Counted from the first letter of the stretch, positions 54,718 through 63,932 are shown. The stretch: DNA of 64,000 nucleotides from DASVTR01 sp036387475 (GCA_036387475.1 DASVTR010000010.1:70885-134884); one strand, 5' to 3'. Notes: generated from the letters alone by a model not told the origin. A program made the numbers and translations.

Positions 54718-54873
54718 CTAAGATTTAGGGCGTTTAAAAAAGAAGGTGTGGTCTGTTTTTTCTCTTATCACCACCTCTATTACTGCCACTAACTCCCAGC
54801 CTTGCTCGCCAAGACTGTTCAACTCCGTTCTTGACATCCAACCATAGTTAACTTGATATTCCCACTTCTGCAT
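54718..54873 (-). CDS. DUF4177-type small protein
   Basis: A 51-residue protein beginning MQKWEYQVNYGWMSRTELNS, then LGEQGWELVAVIEVVI and a FFFKRP end. The W-E-Y, L-N-x-L-G-x-Q-G-W-E-L-V and F-K-R-P elements define DUF4177, a small beta-alpha-beta domain of unknown role. AAGGAG lies 9 nt before the ATG. The upstream extension to 54906 is not conserved. Confidence 0.8.
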   Translation of the reverse strand: MQKWEYQVNYGWMSRTELNSLGEQGWELVAVIEVVIREKTDHTFFFKRPKS

Positions 54874-54959
54874 AATGATTCTCCTTGAGGCTAAAAGGTC
54901 TTTCAACTTCCCTCTTTAGGCTTTCTGCTTGAAACCACGTTTTGCATGATTGTAGTACG

Positions 54960-55193
54960 CCGTTCGCGCCTGCGATGGCAATTTTCCTGTATGCAATTGC
55001 AATTCTGACACCTGCAATGACAATTCTCGCACCTGCAATGAGAGTTTTCGCACCTGTAATGGAGATTCTGACACGTGCAATGGCAATTCTCACACGTGCA
55101 ATGAGAGTTGTGACACCTGCAATGGCGATGTTCGCAGGTGTAATGGCGATTTTGACGCTTGCAATGAAGATTCTCACACCTGCAATCGCCATT
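54960..55193. repeat. 21-bp tandem array, about 11 units
   Basis: Head-to-tail 21-nt units with consensus near ATTCTGACACCTGCAATGGC on the plus strand. Frames on both strands are open and would encode 7-residue repeats (IAIAGVR on the minus strand). It has the same period as the 40384-40848 array but a different unit. It sits between the DUF4177 gene and the ABC-F stop codon. Confidence 0.9.
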
Positions 55194-55211
55194 TACGCGT
55201 TAGCGGCGTCC

Positions 55212-57173
55212 TCAAGCGCTCGCCGCTTCGCCAGCGACGCGATCCCATTCTTCGTAGAGTGCGCGCAGGCGTGCGTCTGTTTGCTGGTAGTCGTCGTTGA
55301 CGGAGCGCAGGCGAGTGGGGTCGCGTGCGACTTCGGGCAGGGCTAGTTGTTCGGAGAGACTTGCAAGATGCGCTTCGGCGGCGGCGATTTCCTTTTCGAC
55401 CTCCTGTGAATCGCGTACAGGTTGCTTCTTCCCGCCCTTGCCTTTGCTTGCACCAATCTTGTGAGATGAAGGATTCGCTTTTTTGGTGGCGGGTGCGGAA
55501 GTTTTCTCGCTGGCCGAAGCTTTCTGCTCTTTAGCCTGCGCCTCGCGTGCGGCCTCTGCGCTGGCGCTGCGTCTTGCGGCCTTCCAGTCGTGATACTCCG
55601 TGTAATCGCCGTCGTAGTGCTCAACCTTGCCAGCGCCGTCGAGCGCCAGTATCTGTGTGGCAACGCGATCCAGAAAATAGCGGTCGTGGCTGATGGTCAG
55701 GATTGTGCCTTGATAAGCGTCGAGCGCTTCTTCGAGCGCTTCGCGTGAAGGGATGTCGAGGTGGTTCGTAGGTTCGTCCAGAACGAGGACGTTAAAGCGC
55801 GAATAGATGAGCTTGGCGAGAGCCAGACGGCCTTTCTCGCCGCCGGAGAGGTCGCGCACGTGCTTGTAAACGTCGTCGCCCGTAAAGAGAAACTTGGCGA
55901 GGAAAGAGCGCAACTCACCGGCGGTCGCCGTCGAAGGCGCAACGCGGCGCAACTCCATGATGATTTCGTTGCGGTCGTCCAAATCGTCTAGCTGCTGCGC
56001 GTAGTAGCCGACCTGCACCTTTGTTCCCCAGCGCATCTCGCCCGCGAGCAATGGCAGTTTGCCGAGCACGGTCTTGATGAAGGTGGTTTTGCCTGAACCG
56101 TTTGGGCCAATGATGCCCAAGGCTTCGCCGCGACGGAGCGTAAAGGTTATGTCTGCGGCCAGGACTTTGCCGGGATAACCGACCGACGCTTCCGTGACGG
56201 TCAGGACTTGCGTTCCGGCGCGTTCGACTGACTGCAAGTTGAAATTGCCGGATGATTGGTCTGCGCGAACGGCCTCGACGCGTTCAAGCTTTTGCAGCAT
56301 CGTGCGCCGGGACTTGGCCTGCTTGGTCTTCTGCCCTGCGAGGTTACGGCGGATAAACTCTTCGGTCTTGGCAATCAAGTGTTGCTGATTTTCGTAGGCG
56401 CGCTGCTGCGCCTCGCGTCGCACTTCGCGCTCGACCAGAAAGGCGGAATAGCTTCCTGTGTAGCTGGCAGCGCGGCCCTGCTCGACCTCTATGATGCGGC
56501 GGCAGGTGCGGTCAAGAAAATAGCGGTCGTGGCTGACGATGACATAGGCGGAAGCGTAAGATTGCAGAAACTCTTCGAGCCATTCGACCGAATCAACATC
56601 CAAGTGATTCGTCGGCTCATCAAGTAGCAAGACATCAGGCTCTGCGAGGAGCAGGCGCGCGAGGCCGAGGCGATTCTGTTGCCCGCCCGAAAGCTTTTCC
56701 GTCTCCATCTGCCACATCTCACGGTCAAAGCCCAGACCTTGCAGGATAGCCTCGGCTCTGGCCGCGTACTCAAACCCACCTTCGCGCTCAAACTGTTGTT
56801 GCAAATCGCTGTAGCGTTCGAGCACCGCTTCCAAGTCATCGCTCGCCTCGGCCATACGGTGCTCAAGCTCGTGCATCTCGTGCTCAATCTGCTGCAAGTG
56901 TCCGAAGGCGGCGAGGGCGGATTCGTGTACGGTCGAACCCGGCTCGAAGTGTACGTGCTGCGCGAGCAGTCCGAGGCGCACGCCGCGCGCACGCACTACG
57001 TCGCCACGATCTGCCATCTCCTCATTGCTGATGAGACGAAAAATCGTAGTCTTCCCCGCACCGTTACGACCGACAAGACCAACGTGCTCGCCCGGATTAA
57101 TTTGCAGTGAAGCGCCGCGCAAGACATCCTGCGCGCCATAGGATTTGTAAACGTCGGAGAGCCGAAATAACAT
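55212..57173 (-). CDS. ABC-F family ATPase
   Basis: A 653-residue soluble protein with two ABC domains: Walker A GRNGAGKTT and signature LSGGQQNRLGLARLLL in the first, GPNGSGKTT and LSGGEKGRLALAKLIYS in the second, with an interdomain linker rich in Gln/Arg and a Lys-rich coiled-coil C-terminus. ABC-F proteins act on the ribosome; the Uup/YfmR-type C-terminal coiled coil suggests a translation or ribosome-rescue role rather than resistance. The ATG at 57173 begins MLFRLSDVYKSYG. Confidence 0.9.
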   Translation of the reverse strand: MLFRLSDVYKSYGAQDVLRGASLQINPGEHVGLVGRNGAGKTTIFRLISNEEMADRGDVVRARGVRLGLLAQHVHFEPGSTVHESALAAFGHLQQIEHEMHELEHRMAEASDDLEAVLERYSDLQQQFEREGGFEYAARAEAILQGLGFDREMWQMETEKLSGGQQNRLGLARLLLAEPDVLLLDEPTNHLDVDSVEWLEEFLQSYASAYVIVSHDRYFLDRTCRRIIEVEQGRAASYTGSYSAFLVEREVRREAQQRAYENQQHLIAKTEEFIRRNLAGQKTKQAKSRRTMLQKLERVEAVRADQSSGNFNLQSVERAGTQVLTVTEASVGYPGKVLAADITFTLRRGEALGIIGPNGSGKTTFIKTVLGKLPLLAGEMRWGTKVQVGYYAQQLDDLDDRNEIIMELRRVAPSTATAGELRSFLAKFLFTGDDVYKHVRDLSGGEKGRLALAKLIYSRFNVLVLDEPTNHLDIPSREALEEALDAYQGTILTISHDRYFLDRVATQILALDGAGKVEHYDGDYTEYHDWKAARRSASAEAAREAQAKEQKASASEKTSAPATKKANPSSHKIGASKGKGGKKQPVRDSQEVEKEIAAAEAHLASLSEQLALPEVARDPTRLRSVNDDYQQTDARLRALYEEWDRVAGEAASA

Positions 57174-57184
57174 AACGAAACAAA

Positions 57185-57256
57185 GTGAGCAGTAAGCAGT
57201 AAGCAGTGAGCAGAAAGCGCCGATGCTCTCTCCGCCCACTGCTTTTATTTACCACT
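57185..57256. repeat. heptad-repeat hairpin, unit AGCAGTA
   Basis: Arm 57185-57213 (AGCAGTA, AGCAGTA, AGCAGTG units) and a shorter, degenerate inverted arm at 57236-57256, immediately upstream of the ABC-F start codon. Confidence 0.7.
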
Positions 57257-57298
57257 TGATACTACACCTACCGCTTAATCTCTTAAGCGCGGCAGCGC

Positions 57299-58513
57299 CT
57301 ACTTGCTTCCGCTTGGCTGTGCGGCGGCAGGTGAGGGCTGTGCGCTGCCCGTCGGGCTGCCCGTTGTCTGCGCAGGTGACGCAGCGGTGTTGGCAGCGGG
57401 CGTTGCGCTGCTCGCTGGAGCTTGAGCCGGACGCGCCGCGCCAAAGTTAATCGGGCTGGTCAGCATGTTCATCGCCAGATAATTGACGATCTTGGCATCA
57501 TTCATCGCGACTTCCAAAAGCGCCGCGTTTAAGAGTTGCTTGCGCTGGTTGCGCAGAGCCTCCGTAATCTGACCGCGCACGTTAGGACTATCGAGCGTCA
57601 GATTTTCGTTTTGCAACTGCTTGCGCTGCAACTTGAAAATATACCAGCGTGCGCTGAACTGAACGGGCGGGGTGTAGCTGCCGATTTGCATAGGGCCGAA
57701 GAATTCCGAAACCAACTGCGGCGGGAAATTGTTCTGCTTGAGGTCGGCTTCCGTTGCAAACCCTATGTCGCCGCCGCGTGTGTTACTGGGGTCTTCGCTG
57801 CGCAGACGGGCAACGTCGGCAAAGTCTGCGCCGTTCTTCAACTGTGAATAGATGTTGTCAATCTTCAGCTTGGCCTCGGCCTCGCTCTTGGCGTCGTCCT
57901 GCGCGCCGTTATCGGTCGGGTCAACGGCGATCATCGCCAGTTGAACGCCGCGCTGGTTAACGAACAACTGCTTGTTGCTATTGTAATACTCTTCGACTTC
58001 CCTGTCGGTAATTTGAATTGTTCCGTAAGTCTTATCCTGTAGCTTTTGGATGGCGACGGATTTGCGGGCCTCTTCGCGCAGGGTTTCGACTGTTTGATCC
58101 TGCTCTTTGAGCCGCTTCTGAAATTGCTCTTCGGTCATCCCGCCCTGCGCCTTGAGTTCGTTAATAAAGCGGTTGATTTCTTCTTCGCTCGGCACCAGTT
58201 TCTCTTTCTCCGCGCGCTGCAACAAGACTTCTTTTTGCACCAGTCCTGTCAGGACTTGCATCCGCGCCTGTGCCAGTTGCATCGGCGTCAACTGCGATTG
58301 CTGTCCCTGCGCCTGCTGGCTGAGGAGTTTATCCACCTCGCTGAGCATGATGTTTTTGCCGTTGACGGTGGCGGCCACTCCACTCTCAGCGCCCCCGGTC
58401 GCGCCGCTGCCGGTATTCTTGCAGGCGGCGAAAAGCATCGCGACGAGCGCGATGCTAATAATGATGAATGTTCGTTTGATGACTCTATGCACTTTGGCTT
58501 TCTGCTCCTTCAA
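57299..58513 (-). CDS. SurA/PrsA-like periplasmic foldase lipoprotein
   Basis: A 404-residue lipoprotein (lipobox LFAAC near residue 30) with a SurA-N-type helical domain (VNGKNIMLSEVDKLL, then MTEEQFQKRLKEQDQTVETL), a parvulin-like PPIase-type central part (FADVARLRSEDPSNTRGGDI, then FFGPMQIGSYTPP) and a low-complexity Ala/Pro/Ser tail. It probably assists folding of outer-membrane or secreted proteins. Active-site residues of the PPIase were not confirmed. Confidence 0.82.
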   Translation of the reverse strand: MKEQKAKVHRVIKRTFIIISIALVAMLFAACKNTGSGATGGAESGVAATVNGKNIMLSEVDKLLSQQAQGQQSQLTPMQLAQARMQVLTGLVQKEVLLQRAEKEKLVPSEEEINRFINELKAQGGMTEEQFQKRLKEQDQTVETLREEARKSVAIQKLQDKTYGTIQITDREVEEYYNSNKQLFVNQRGVQLAMIAVDPTDNGAQDDAKSEAEAKLKIDNIYSQLKNGADFADVARLRSEDPSNTRGGDIGFATEADLKQNNFPPQLVSEFFGPMQIGSYTPPVQFSARWYIFKLQRKQLQNENLTLDSPNVRGQITEALRNQRKQLLNAALLEVAMNDAKIVNYLAMNMLTSPINFGAARPAQAPASSATPAANTAASPAQTTGSPTGSAQPSPAAAQPSGSK

Positions 58514-58688
58514 AATAAACGATGGCGGCTCGCGTCAGCCGCTCTCCGCTATAGTCACGGGTGCTTGACGTGCTTCAAAACTGTTTGCTATAACTTTTCG
58601 TTTCGCACTCGCTCTTTTTTATTGACTATCGTTGACTACTAAAGCTATTGGCGCTTAACGGAAGCGTCTGGAGGTCTTAAGAAAATTT

Positions 58689-58883
58689 ATGGCAAAACGT
58701 TGTGAAGTCTGCGGCAAAGGGCCGCAGTTCGGCAATAATGTTTCACACGCGAACAATCGCACGCGCCGCCGCTTTGATCCGAATTTGCAATCCATACGCG
58801 TTCAGCGTCCGCAGGGCGGAGTGGAGCGCAAGAAGGTTTGCACCAGTTGCATCAAGGCTGGCAAAGTCGCGAAAGCGGCCTAA
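58689..58883 (+). CDS. rpmB: 50S ribosomal protein L28
   Basis: A 64-residue protein, MAKRCEVCGKGPQFGNNVSH, then RRRFDPNLQSIRVQ and VCTSCIKAGKV. Two CxxC pairs (C5/C8 and C51/C54) show the zinc-binding form of L28. It is a single gene with its own terminator. Confidence 0.96.
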   Translation: MAKRCEVCGKGPQFGNNVSHANNRTRRRFDPNLQSIRVQRPQGGVERKKVCTSCIKAGKVAKAA

Positions 58884-58900
58884 AGGGGCGCGCCCCTTTT
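58882..58900 (+). terminator. terminator of rpmB
   Basis: A perfect 18-nt palindrome (AAAGGGGCGCGCCCCTTT) followed by TTTATC, overlapping the last two bases of the rpmB stop codon. Confidence 0.75.
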
Positions 58901-58916
58901 ATCTTTCAAACTCAAG

Positions 58917-58981
58917 AGCTACCGGGTTCAAAACGTTTCTCGTCAGATGCAACAGGCGAGAGAAACGCTTGCCCGGTAGCT
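58917..58981. terminator. long hairpin between rpmB and ridA
   Basis: AGCTACCGGG and CCCGGTAGCT enclose an inner pair CGTTTCTCG/CGAGAGAAACG with a 2-nt bulge. It ends at the ridA stop codon. Its outer stem shares AGCTACCGG with the tRNA-Pro terminator. Confidence 0.6.
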
Positions 58982-59367
58982 TATTCTTTTCCAGCGAGTG
59001 CGATAGCTTCGATTTCAACGCGCGCATCGCGCGGCAGCCTGGCCGCCTCGACGGTCGCCCGCGCCGGAGGCTTTTCGGCGAAATAACGACCGTAAACCTC
59101 ATTCATCGCCGCGAAATCATTCATATCGGCGAGAAAAACCGTTGTCTTCACCACGCGCGAAAGCGTTGTTCCGGCAGCCTCCATCACCCTTGAGAGATTA
59201 CGCAAGACTTGCTCTGTTTGCTCTGCAATACCGCCCGCGACAAACTCTCCTGTCTGTGGGTCGAGCGGAATCTGCCCCGAAGCGAAAACAAAACCGCCCG
59301 CCACAACAGCCTGCGAATAAGGCCCGATGGCGCGCGGTGCGCTCTCTGTCTCGATAATCTGCCTCAC
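58981..59367 (-). CDS. ridA: RidA-family enamine/imine deaminase
   Basis: A 128-residue YjgF/RidA protein: APRAIGPYSQAVVAGGFVFA, SGQIPLDPQTGEFV, TTVFLADMNDFAAMN, PPARATVEAARLPRDARVEI with the active-site Arg. RidA removes reactive 2-aminoacrylate-type imines. The GTG at 59367 gives the canonical family length; an ATG at 59412 would add 15 residues without family support. Confidence 0.92.
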   Translation of the reverse strand: MRQIIETESAPRAIGPYSQAVVAGGFVFASGQIPLDPQTGEFVAGGIAEQTEQVLRNLSRVMEAAGTTLSRVVKTTVFLADMNDFAAMNEVYGRYFAEKPPARATVEAARLPRDARVEIEAIALAGKE

Positions 59368-59442
59368 TGTCTGGAAGACCTCTTTTTCCTGCGGCTCAAA
59401 CAAACTTCGCATTCTAACAGAAACAACGAGAAAAAAGGAAAC

Positions 59443-59547
59443 GGGGTGAAGGAAATGGGTAAAAGGGGAAGAGGGTAAAGGGATAAAAGGAAACTTCTCA
59501 ACTGAGTTCTCCCTTTTACCCCTTTACCCTCTTCCCCTTTTACCCCC
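59443..59547. repeat. heptad-repeat hairpin, unit GGGTAAA/AGGGGAA
   Basis: Arm 59443-59493 and inverted arm 59509-59547 (CCCTTTTACCCCTTTACCCT core) between rel and ridA. The unit steps in 7 nt. Confidence 0.85.
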
Positions 59548-59554
59548 AAACGTT

Positions 59555-61741
59555 TTAAGCCACGTTTTGCAGGCGCTCGACATCGAGCACGCCGGGGACG
59601 CTTTTGATTGAGTTGATGACCTTGTCAAGATGCTTGACATCGAAGACTTCGACCGTCACTTCAATCCGCCCGCGCTCGTCGTCCAGAATGGAGGCGCGCG
59701 CGTCGCGGATGCCGGTCTTCATATCCGAAATCGCGCCGGTGATGCCCGCTATCATCCCCGTACGGTTTTCTGTTATCGCCAGCAGTTTGACGGCATAAGC
59801 TGCATTGTCGGATTTTCCAGCCCACTCTACTTCGACAATCCGTTCAGGATTGACCATCAATTGCATGACGTTCTTGCAGCGCTTGGTGTGGACGGCGACG
59901 CCTTTGCCGCGCGTGATGTAGCCGATGATTTCTTCGCCGCGCAGAGGGCTACAGCAACGCGCGCGCGTTACCATAAGGTCATCCACGCCGCGCACAACAA
60001 TCGCATCGTCGCCGAGCCGTATCAGGCGCTTAACGGCTCGCACGCCGCTCTGGATTCTGGATTCCTTTTTCGCTTCCAGTTCGGCAAACTTTTCCGGCCC
60101 GATGTATTTCGCAATGACATTGCGCGACGCGAGTTTGCCGTAACCGATGGCGGCCAGCAGGTCGTCAATCCGACCGTAGCCGTAGTCTGCGGCGACGCGC
60201 TTAAAGCTTCCGTCCGCATCGTTCAAAAGTTTCTTGACGGAGGGCACAAACCGCGCTGCCTCTTTCTCGAAGAGCTTGCGGCCAATCTCGATTGATTCGG
60301 CGCGCTGCTGTTCGGCCACCCAGTGGCGCACGCGATTGCGCGCACGCGAGGTCACGATGAAGTTGAGCCAGTCGCGCGAGGGATGCGAATTGGCGGTCGT
60401 GATAATCTCTACGACATCGCCGTTCTGAATCTGCGTGCGCAAGGGAACTATGCGATTGTTGATGCGAGCGCCGGTGCAGGTATTGCCGACTTCGGAGTGA
60501 ATCATGTAGGCGAAGTCTACGGGCGTTGCGCCGCGCGGAAGTTGGATGACCTTGCCCATCGGCGTAAAGGCGTAAACGTCTTTCGGGTAGAGGTCGAGCT
60601 TGAGCGAATCGAGAAAGTCGCGTGAGTCTTTGACCTCCTGCGTCCATTCGACGAGCGAGCGCAGCGCTTGCAGAGCTTGATCGTCGTCGTGCGCGCCGCG
60701 CTTGCCTTCCTTGTACTTCCAGTGTGCGGCCACGCCTTCTTCCGCTATGTGGTGCATCTCTTCTGTGCGAATCTGCACTTCAAACGAATGGCTTTTCTCT
60801 CCGATGACGGAAGTATGAAGCGATTGATAGAGATTGTCGCGCGGCGTGGCGATCCAATCCTTGATGCGTCCCGGCACAGGCTTCCAGGCATTGTGTATGA
60901 CGCCGAGCGCAGCATAACAGTGGCGCACTTCGTTGGGCGTGATAACGCGCGCGGCGACCAGGTCGTAAACCTGATCGAGTTCTATCTTCTGCTTGCGCAG
61001 TTTTTTCCAGATTGAATAGAGGCGCTTGACGCGGCCTTCGATGCGGACGTAGGGCACTTCCGCTTCGTGCATCTTTTCTTCGATGCGGGCGGTGACGCCT
61101 GCTAGAAACTTCTCGTTTTCAGGACGACGCTTTTCGAGTTGAACCGCTAGTTCACGATAATCTTCCGGGTGCAGGTGTTGAAAGGCCAGGTCTTCAAGCT
61201 CGCCGCGCAGTTTACCCATGCCGAGCCGGTGAGCGATGGGGGCGAAAATATCCATCGTCTCCTGCGCGATGCGCTTGCGTTTGTCCGGCTTCAGGAATTG
61301 CAGAGTGCGCATGTTGTGCAGGCGGTCTGCGAGTTTGACAAGGACGACGCGTACGTCGTCGACCATCGCTAAAAGCATCTTGCGCACGTTTTCGGCCTGC
61401 TGTTCCTCGCGCGAAACGTTGCTGATTTGCGCAATTTTGGTCAGCCCGTCAACTAAGTGCGTCACTTCGTCACCGAAGTACTGCCGAATCGTGTCCAGAT
61501 CAACGAGCGTGTCTTCGACAACGTCGTGCAGTAGACCCGTCGCCACAGAGACGGTATCGAGCCGCATGTCTGCGAGGATGTTGGCGACTTCCAAAGGGTG
61601 AACCAGATAAGGCTCGCCCGAAGCGCGCATCTGCCCCTTATGCTCGCGGGCCGAAAAAAGATAGGCGCGCCGCAGCATAGCCAGATCGGCCTGCGGATGA
61701 TTGCGCCCAACCTTCTCGACAATGTCTTCGATGCGAATCAT
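59555..61741 (-). CDS. rel: bifunctional (p)ppGpp synthetase/hydrolase
   Basis: A 728-residue RelA/SpoT homologue: hydrolase HD motif GLLHDVVEDT (His72-Asp73), synthetase region with YQSLHTSVIGE, a TGS domain (VYAFTPMGKVIQLPRGATPV), a helical/zinc-finger-like region (RARCCSPLRGEEIIGYITRG) and a C-terminal ACT domain. Both activities look intact. It makes and degrades the stringent-response alarmone. Confidence 0.96.
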   Translation of the reverse strand: MIRIEDIVEKVGRNHPQADLAMLRRAYLFSAREHKGQMRASGEPYLVHPLEVANILADMRLDTVSVATGLLHDVVEDTLVDLDTIRQYFGDEVTHLVDGLTKIAQISNVSREEQQAENVRKMLLAMVDDVRVVLVKLADRLHNMRTLQFLKPDKRKRIAQETMDIFAPIAHRLGMGKLRGELEDLAFQHLHPEDYRELAVQLEKRRPENEKFLAGVTARIEEKMHEAEVPYVRIEGRVKRLYSIWKKLRKQKIELDQVYDLVAARVITPNEVRHCYAALGVIHNAWKPVPGRIKDWIATPRDNLYQSLHTSVIGEKSHSFEVQIRTEEMHHIAEEGVAAHWKYKEGKRGAHDDDQALQALRSLVEWTQEVKDSRDFLDSLKLDLYPKDVYAFTPMGKVIQLPRGATPVDFAYMIHSEVGNTCTGARINNRIVPLRTQIQNGDVVEIITTANSHPSRDWLNFIVTSRARNRVRHWVAEQQRAESIEIGRKLFEKEAARFVPSVKKLLNDADGSFKRVAADYGYGRIDDLLAAIGYGKLASRNVIAKYIGPEKFAELEAKKESRIQSGVRAVKRLIRLGDDAIVVRGVDDLMVTRARCCSPLRGEEIIGYITRGKGVAVHTKRCKNVMQLMVNPERIVEVEWAGKSDNAAYAVKLLAITENRTGMIAGITGAISDMKTGIRDARASILDDERGRIEVTVEVFDVKHLDKVINSIKSVPGVLDVERLQNVA

Positions 61742-61747
61742 AGAAAA

Positions 61748-61821
61748 GCAGAGGTTAGATGTCGGAGGCTAGAGGTTAGTTCGTTTGACTGGCTTCTAAC
61801 CTCTAGCCTCTAACCTCTGAT
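61748..61821. repeat. heptad-repeat hairpin, unit AGAGGTT
   Basis: Arm at about 61749-61780 and inverted arm 61791-61821 upstream of rel. The first arm contains CAGAGGTTAGATGTCGGAGG, where the second has the equivalent with exactly one 7-nt unit fewer. Confidence 0.85.
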
Positions 61822-61826
61822 TATAG

Positions 61827-61868
61827 CAACAGGTGATGCCTGACCCGAAGGTCGAGCATCACCTGTTG
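61827..61868 (-). terminator. hairpin downstream of the TPR lipoprotein gene
   Basis: A perfect 13-bp inverted repeat (CAACAGGTGATGC/GCATCACCTGTTG) with a 16-nt loop, 64 nt past the stop codon. No T-run on the minus strand. Confidence 0.55.
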
Positions 61869-61931
61869 AAGTGCTTGTTAACTAAAGGCCAAACGGCGTG
61901 GCTCAAGCGCTCGTTGTATTCTCGTTTGAGT

Positions 61932-62786
61932 CTAGCTCGTCGGCTGTTGCGGAGCTTTGGCCTTTTCCTTTTCTTCGGCTTCCCTCTTCTTGACGTTCAA
62001 TTCCGCCGTGCGCTTCTGCGCCTCGTCTGCATCCTTACCGAGTTTGGCGGCCTCTTCGGTCTTGCCGTCCATCTCCGCGAGTTTCTTGGCTTCGAGCAGC
62101 AAGTTGGTCTTGTAGCCCCAGGCTTTTTCGTTGTCCGGGTTTAGCTCGATGGCTTTATTGGTGTTCTCCATGCCCCGCGTCATGCACTCCTGTGCCTGCT
62201 TGAAAATTGCAGGGTCACTCGGCTTCTTAAACTGTATGACGGCCTTGCCATCTTTCATGACGGTCTGCCTATTTTCGTTATTCTCGGTGATGCGAAACGA
62301 GCAGTCCCAATCTTTGCTGGCAAGGAAGGTATAAGCTTCGGAACGCTTTTCGGGCTTGACCTGATCGTTGCGGGCGCGAGCTTCGATCCAGGCGCGCTGC
62401 TTTTCGTCCTGATTGATTGCGCCGTAGAGAAAGCCAATCGCGTTGAAGGCTTCTTCGTTGTTCTGGTCTCTTTTCAAAACGTCTTCGTAAGCTTTAATGG
62501 CCTGCTCGGCTTTGGCGATGTTTTCCGGCGTCGTGATGCCCTGCCGGTATTGCGCGTGAATCGAGCGAGCGATAAAGGCTGGGGCGTTCGGCTGGCTATC
62601 GTCTAACTCCAAAGCCCTGCGCGAGCGTCTTTCGGCTTCGTCGAATTTTCCAGACTTATAAGCGCGCGCGGCTTCGTTCAACTCATTTTTGGCACGCACC
62701 TTATTGATCGCACCACAGCCGGAGGTGGTGATAATGACGACGAAGCACAGGAGCAGGAGAGCAAACCTGGCTTGAGAGAGTTTCAT
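61932..62786 (-). CDS. TPR-containing lipoprotein
   Basis: A 284-residue protein with a lipobox (TTSGCG, Cys near residue 24), TPR-like repeats (AARAYKSGKFDEAERRSRRA, then AYEDVLKRDQNNEEAFNAIG and NKAIELNPDNEKAW) and a Lys/Glu-rich tail ending AKAPQQPTS. No enzymatic motif. It lies downstream of the two ExbD genes on the same strand, so it may belong to the same transport or gliding operon; this is inference. Confidence 0.78.
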   Translation of the reverse strand: MKLSQARFALLLLCFVVIITTSGCGAINKVRAKNELNEAARAYKSGKFDEAERRSRRALELDDSQPNAPAFIARSIHAQYRQGITTPENIAKAEQAIKAYEDVLKRDQNNEEAFNAIGFLYGAINQDEKQRAWIEARARNDQVKPEKRSEAYTFLASKDWDCSFRITENNENRQTVMKDGKAVIQFKKPSDPAIFKQAQECMTRGMENTNKAIELNPDNEKAWGYKTNLLLEAKKLAEMDGKTEEAAKLGKDADEAQKRTAELNVKKREAEEKEKAKAPQQPTS

Positions 62787-62873
62787 CGCTAAATGGCTCC
62801 CGGTTTGATGTTGATGGGTGACCGACGGGGCGCGACATGATTTGATAAGCCACGCCCGGTCACCGTGAAAAAG

Positions 62874-63347
62874 CTATTGTTTATCGAGTTCGTCAAGCTG
62901 CAAGCCGACGGGATTCGCCCCGGCGCTCTTCACCGCGTCTATGACTTTGACGACCTCTCCGTATTTGATGCTCTTGGGCGCTTTGATAAAGACGGTCTTC
63001 TCAATCTCGTTGGTGCCAAACTTGACCGTTCCCATGCGCTCGCGCTCCTTAAAGGTCTGCGCCAGCGTCGCGCTCAACGTGCCGAGGTCATTAACCGAAC
63101 CCATGTCCTTCGTGTTGAGTTGAACTTTGAAGTCCGGGAAGATTGCCACTTGCAGCGTCAGGTTGTTGGCGACATCCGGCGGCGGTTGATTAGGGTCTGG
63201 CGGCGTCGGAGCCAGAGCCTTGAAACGGCTCGGCTTCAAAGGCGTGACGACCATAAAGATAATCAACAGCACCAGCAGCACGTCAATCAGCGGCGTGACA
63301 TTAATATACGGAACAGCCCGGCCTCCGCCTCCTGAACTCATTCCCAT
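62874..63347 (-). CDS. ExbD/TolR-family protein (second copy)
   Basis: A 157-residue protein: a short Gly-rich N-terminus, INVTPLIDVLLVLLIIFMVV with the membrane Asp used for proton flow, and a periplasmic domain with KTVFIKAPKSIKYGEVVKVI. It pairs with ExbB/TolQ-type proteins to energise TonB- or Tol-like systems. It follows another ExbD gene by 93 nt. Confidence 0.92.
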   Translation of the reverse strand: MGMSSGGGGRAVPYINVTPLIDVLLVLLIIFMVVTPLKPSRFKALAPTPPDPNQPPPDVANNLTLQVAIFPDFKVQLNTKDMGSVNDLGTLSATLAQTFKERERMGTVKFGTNEIEKTVFIKAPKSIKYGEVVKVIDAVKSAGANPVGLQLDELDKQ

Positions 63348-63440
63348 AGCTCTAACTCCTTCCGCTTCTTATACAGGGCTAACGGGGCGCTCAATCAAGT
63401 AGAAAGGAGCGCCCGCTCTAGACTTTAAATCAAAGGGCGA

Positions 63441-63932
63441 CTATTGCGCCGGCGGCGCTGGCGCGCTTGACCCGCCTTTTTTCTTTCTGTCGGCGACGAG
63501 TCCGATCTGCGTGATGTCCTGTTGGCGTATGACATCAATGATGCCGACGACCTGACCGTAGCTGACGCCCGTTCCACTCTTAACGTAGACGATCTGCTCC
63601 TCCGGTGATTTTTTCTCCAACACCTTCTTGATGTCGGCCCCAAGCTTTGTTTTCTCAGGGTCTCTATCATCATTGATATCCCGGATGCTGTACTTATTCT
63701 TCCCCAGATAGAACTCTCCATCGTTGGGAATCGAGATAACAGCCGAGGTCTCTTTGATAATCGCCGGGTCGACTTCGGGCGCATTCATGTTCTTCGGCAG
63801 GTCAACCGAGATACCCTGTTGCAGGTTTGGCGTGACCAGCATGAAGATAATCAACAGCACGAGCATGATGTCCACCATCGGCGTGACGTTAATCTCGGAA
63901 TTTAGGTGGTCAGAGCCAGCTTGCATTCCCAT
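63441..63932 (-). CDS. ExbD/TolR-family protein (first copy)
   Basis: A 163-residue protein: MGMQAGSDHLNSEINVTPMV, VDIMLVLLIIFMLVTPNLQQ with the conserved Asp, then a periplasmic domain with EEQIVYVKSGTGVSYGQVVG and a Lys/Pro/Ala-rich tail. The two ExbD genes are paralogues. An ExbB partner is probably just beyond the window edge. Confidence 0.92.
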   Translation of the reverse strand: MGMQAGSDHLNSEINVTPMVDIMLVLLIIFMLVTPNLQQGISVDLPKNMNAPEVDPAIIKETSAVISIPNDGEFYLGKNKYSIRDINDDRDPEKTKLGADIKKVLEKKSPEEQIVYVKSGTGVSYGQVVGIIDVIRQQDITQIGLVADRKKKGGSSAPAPPAQ

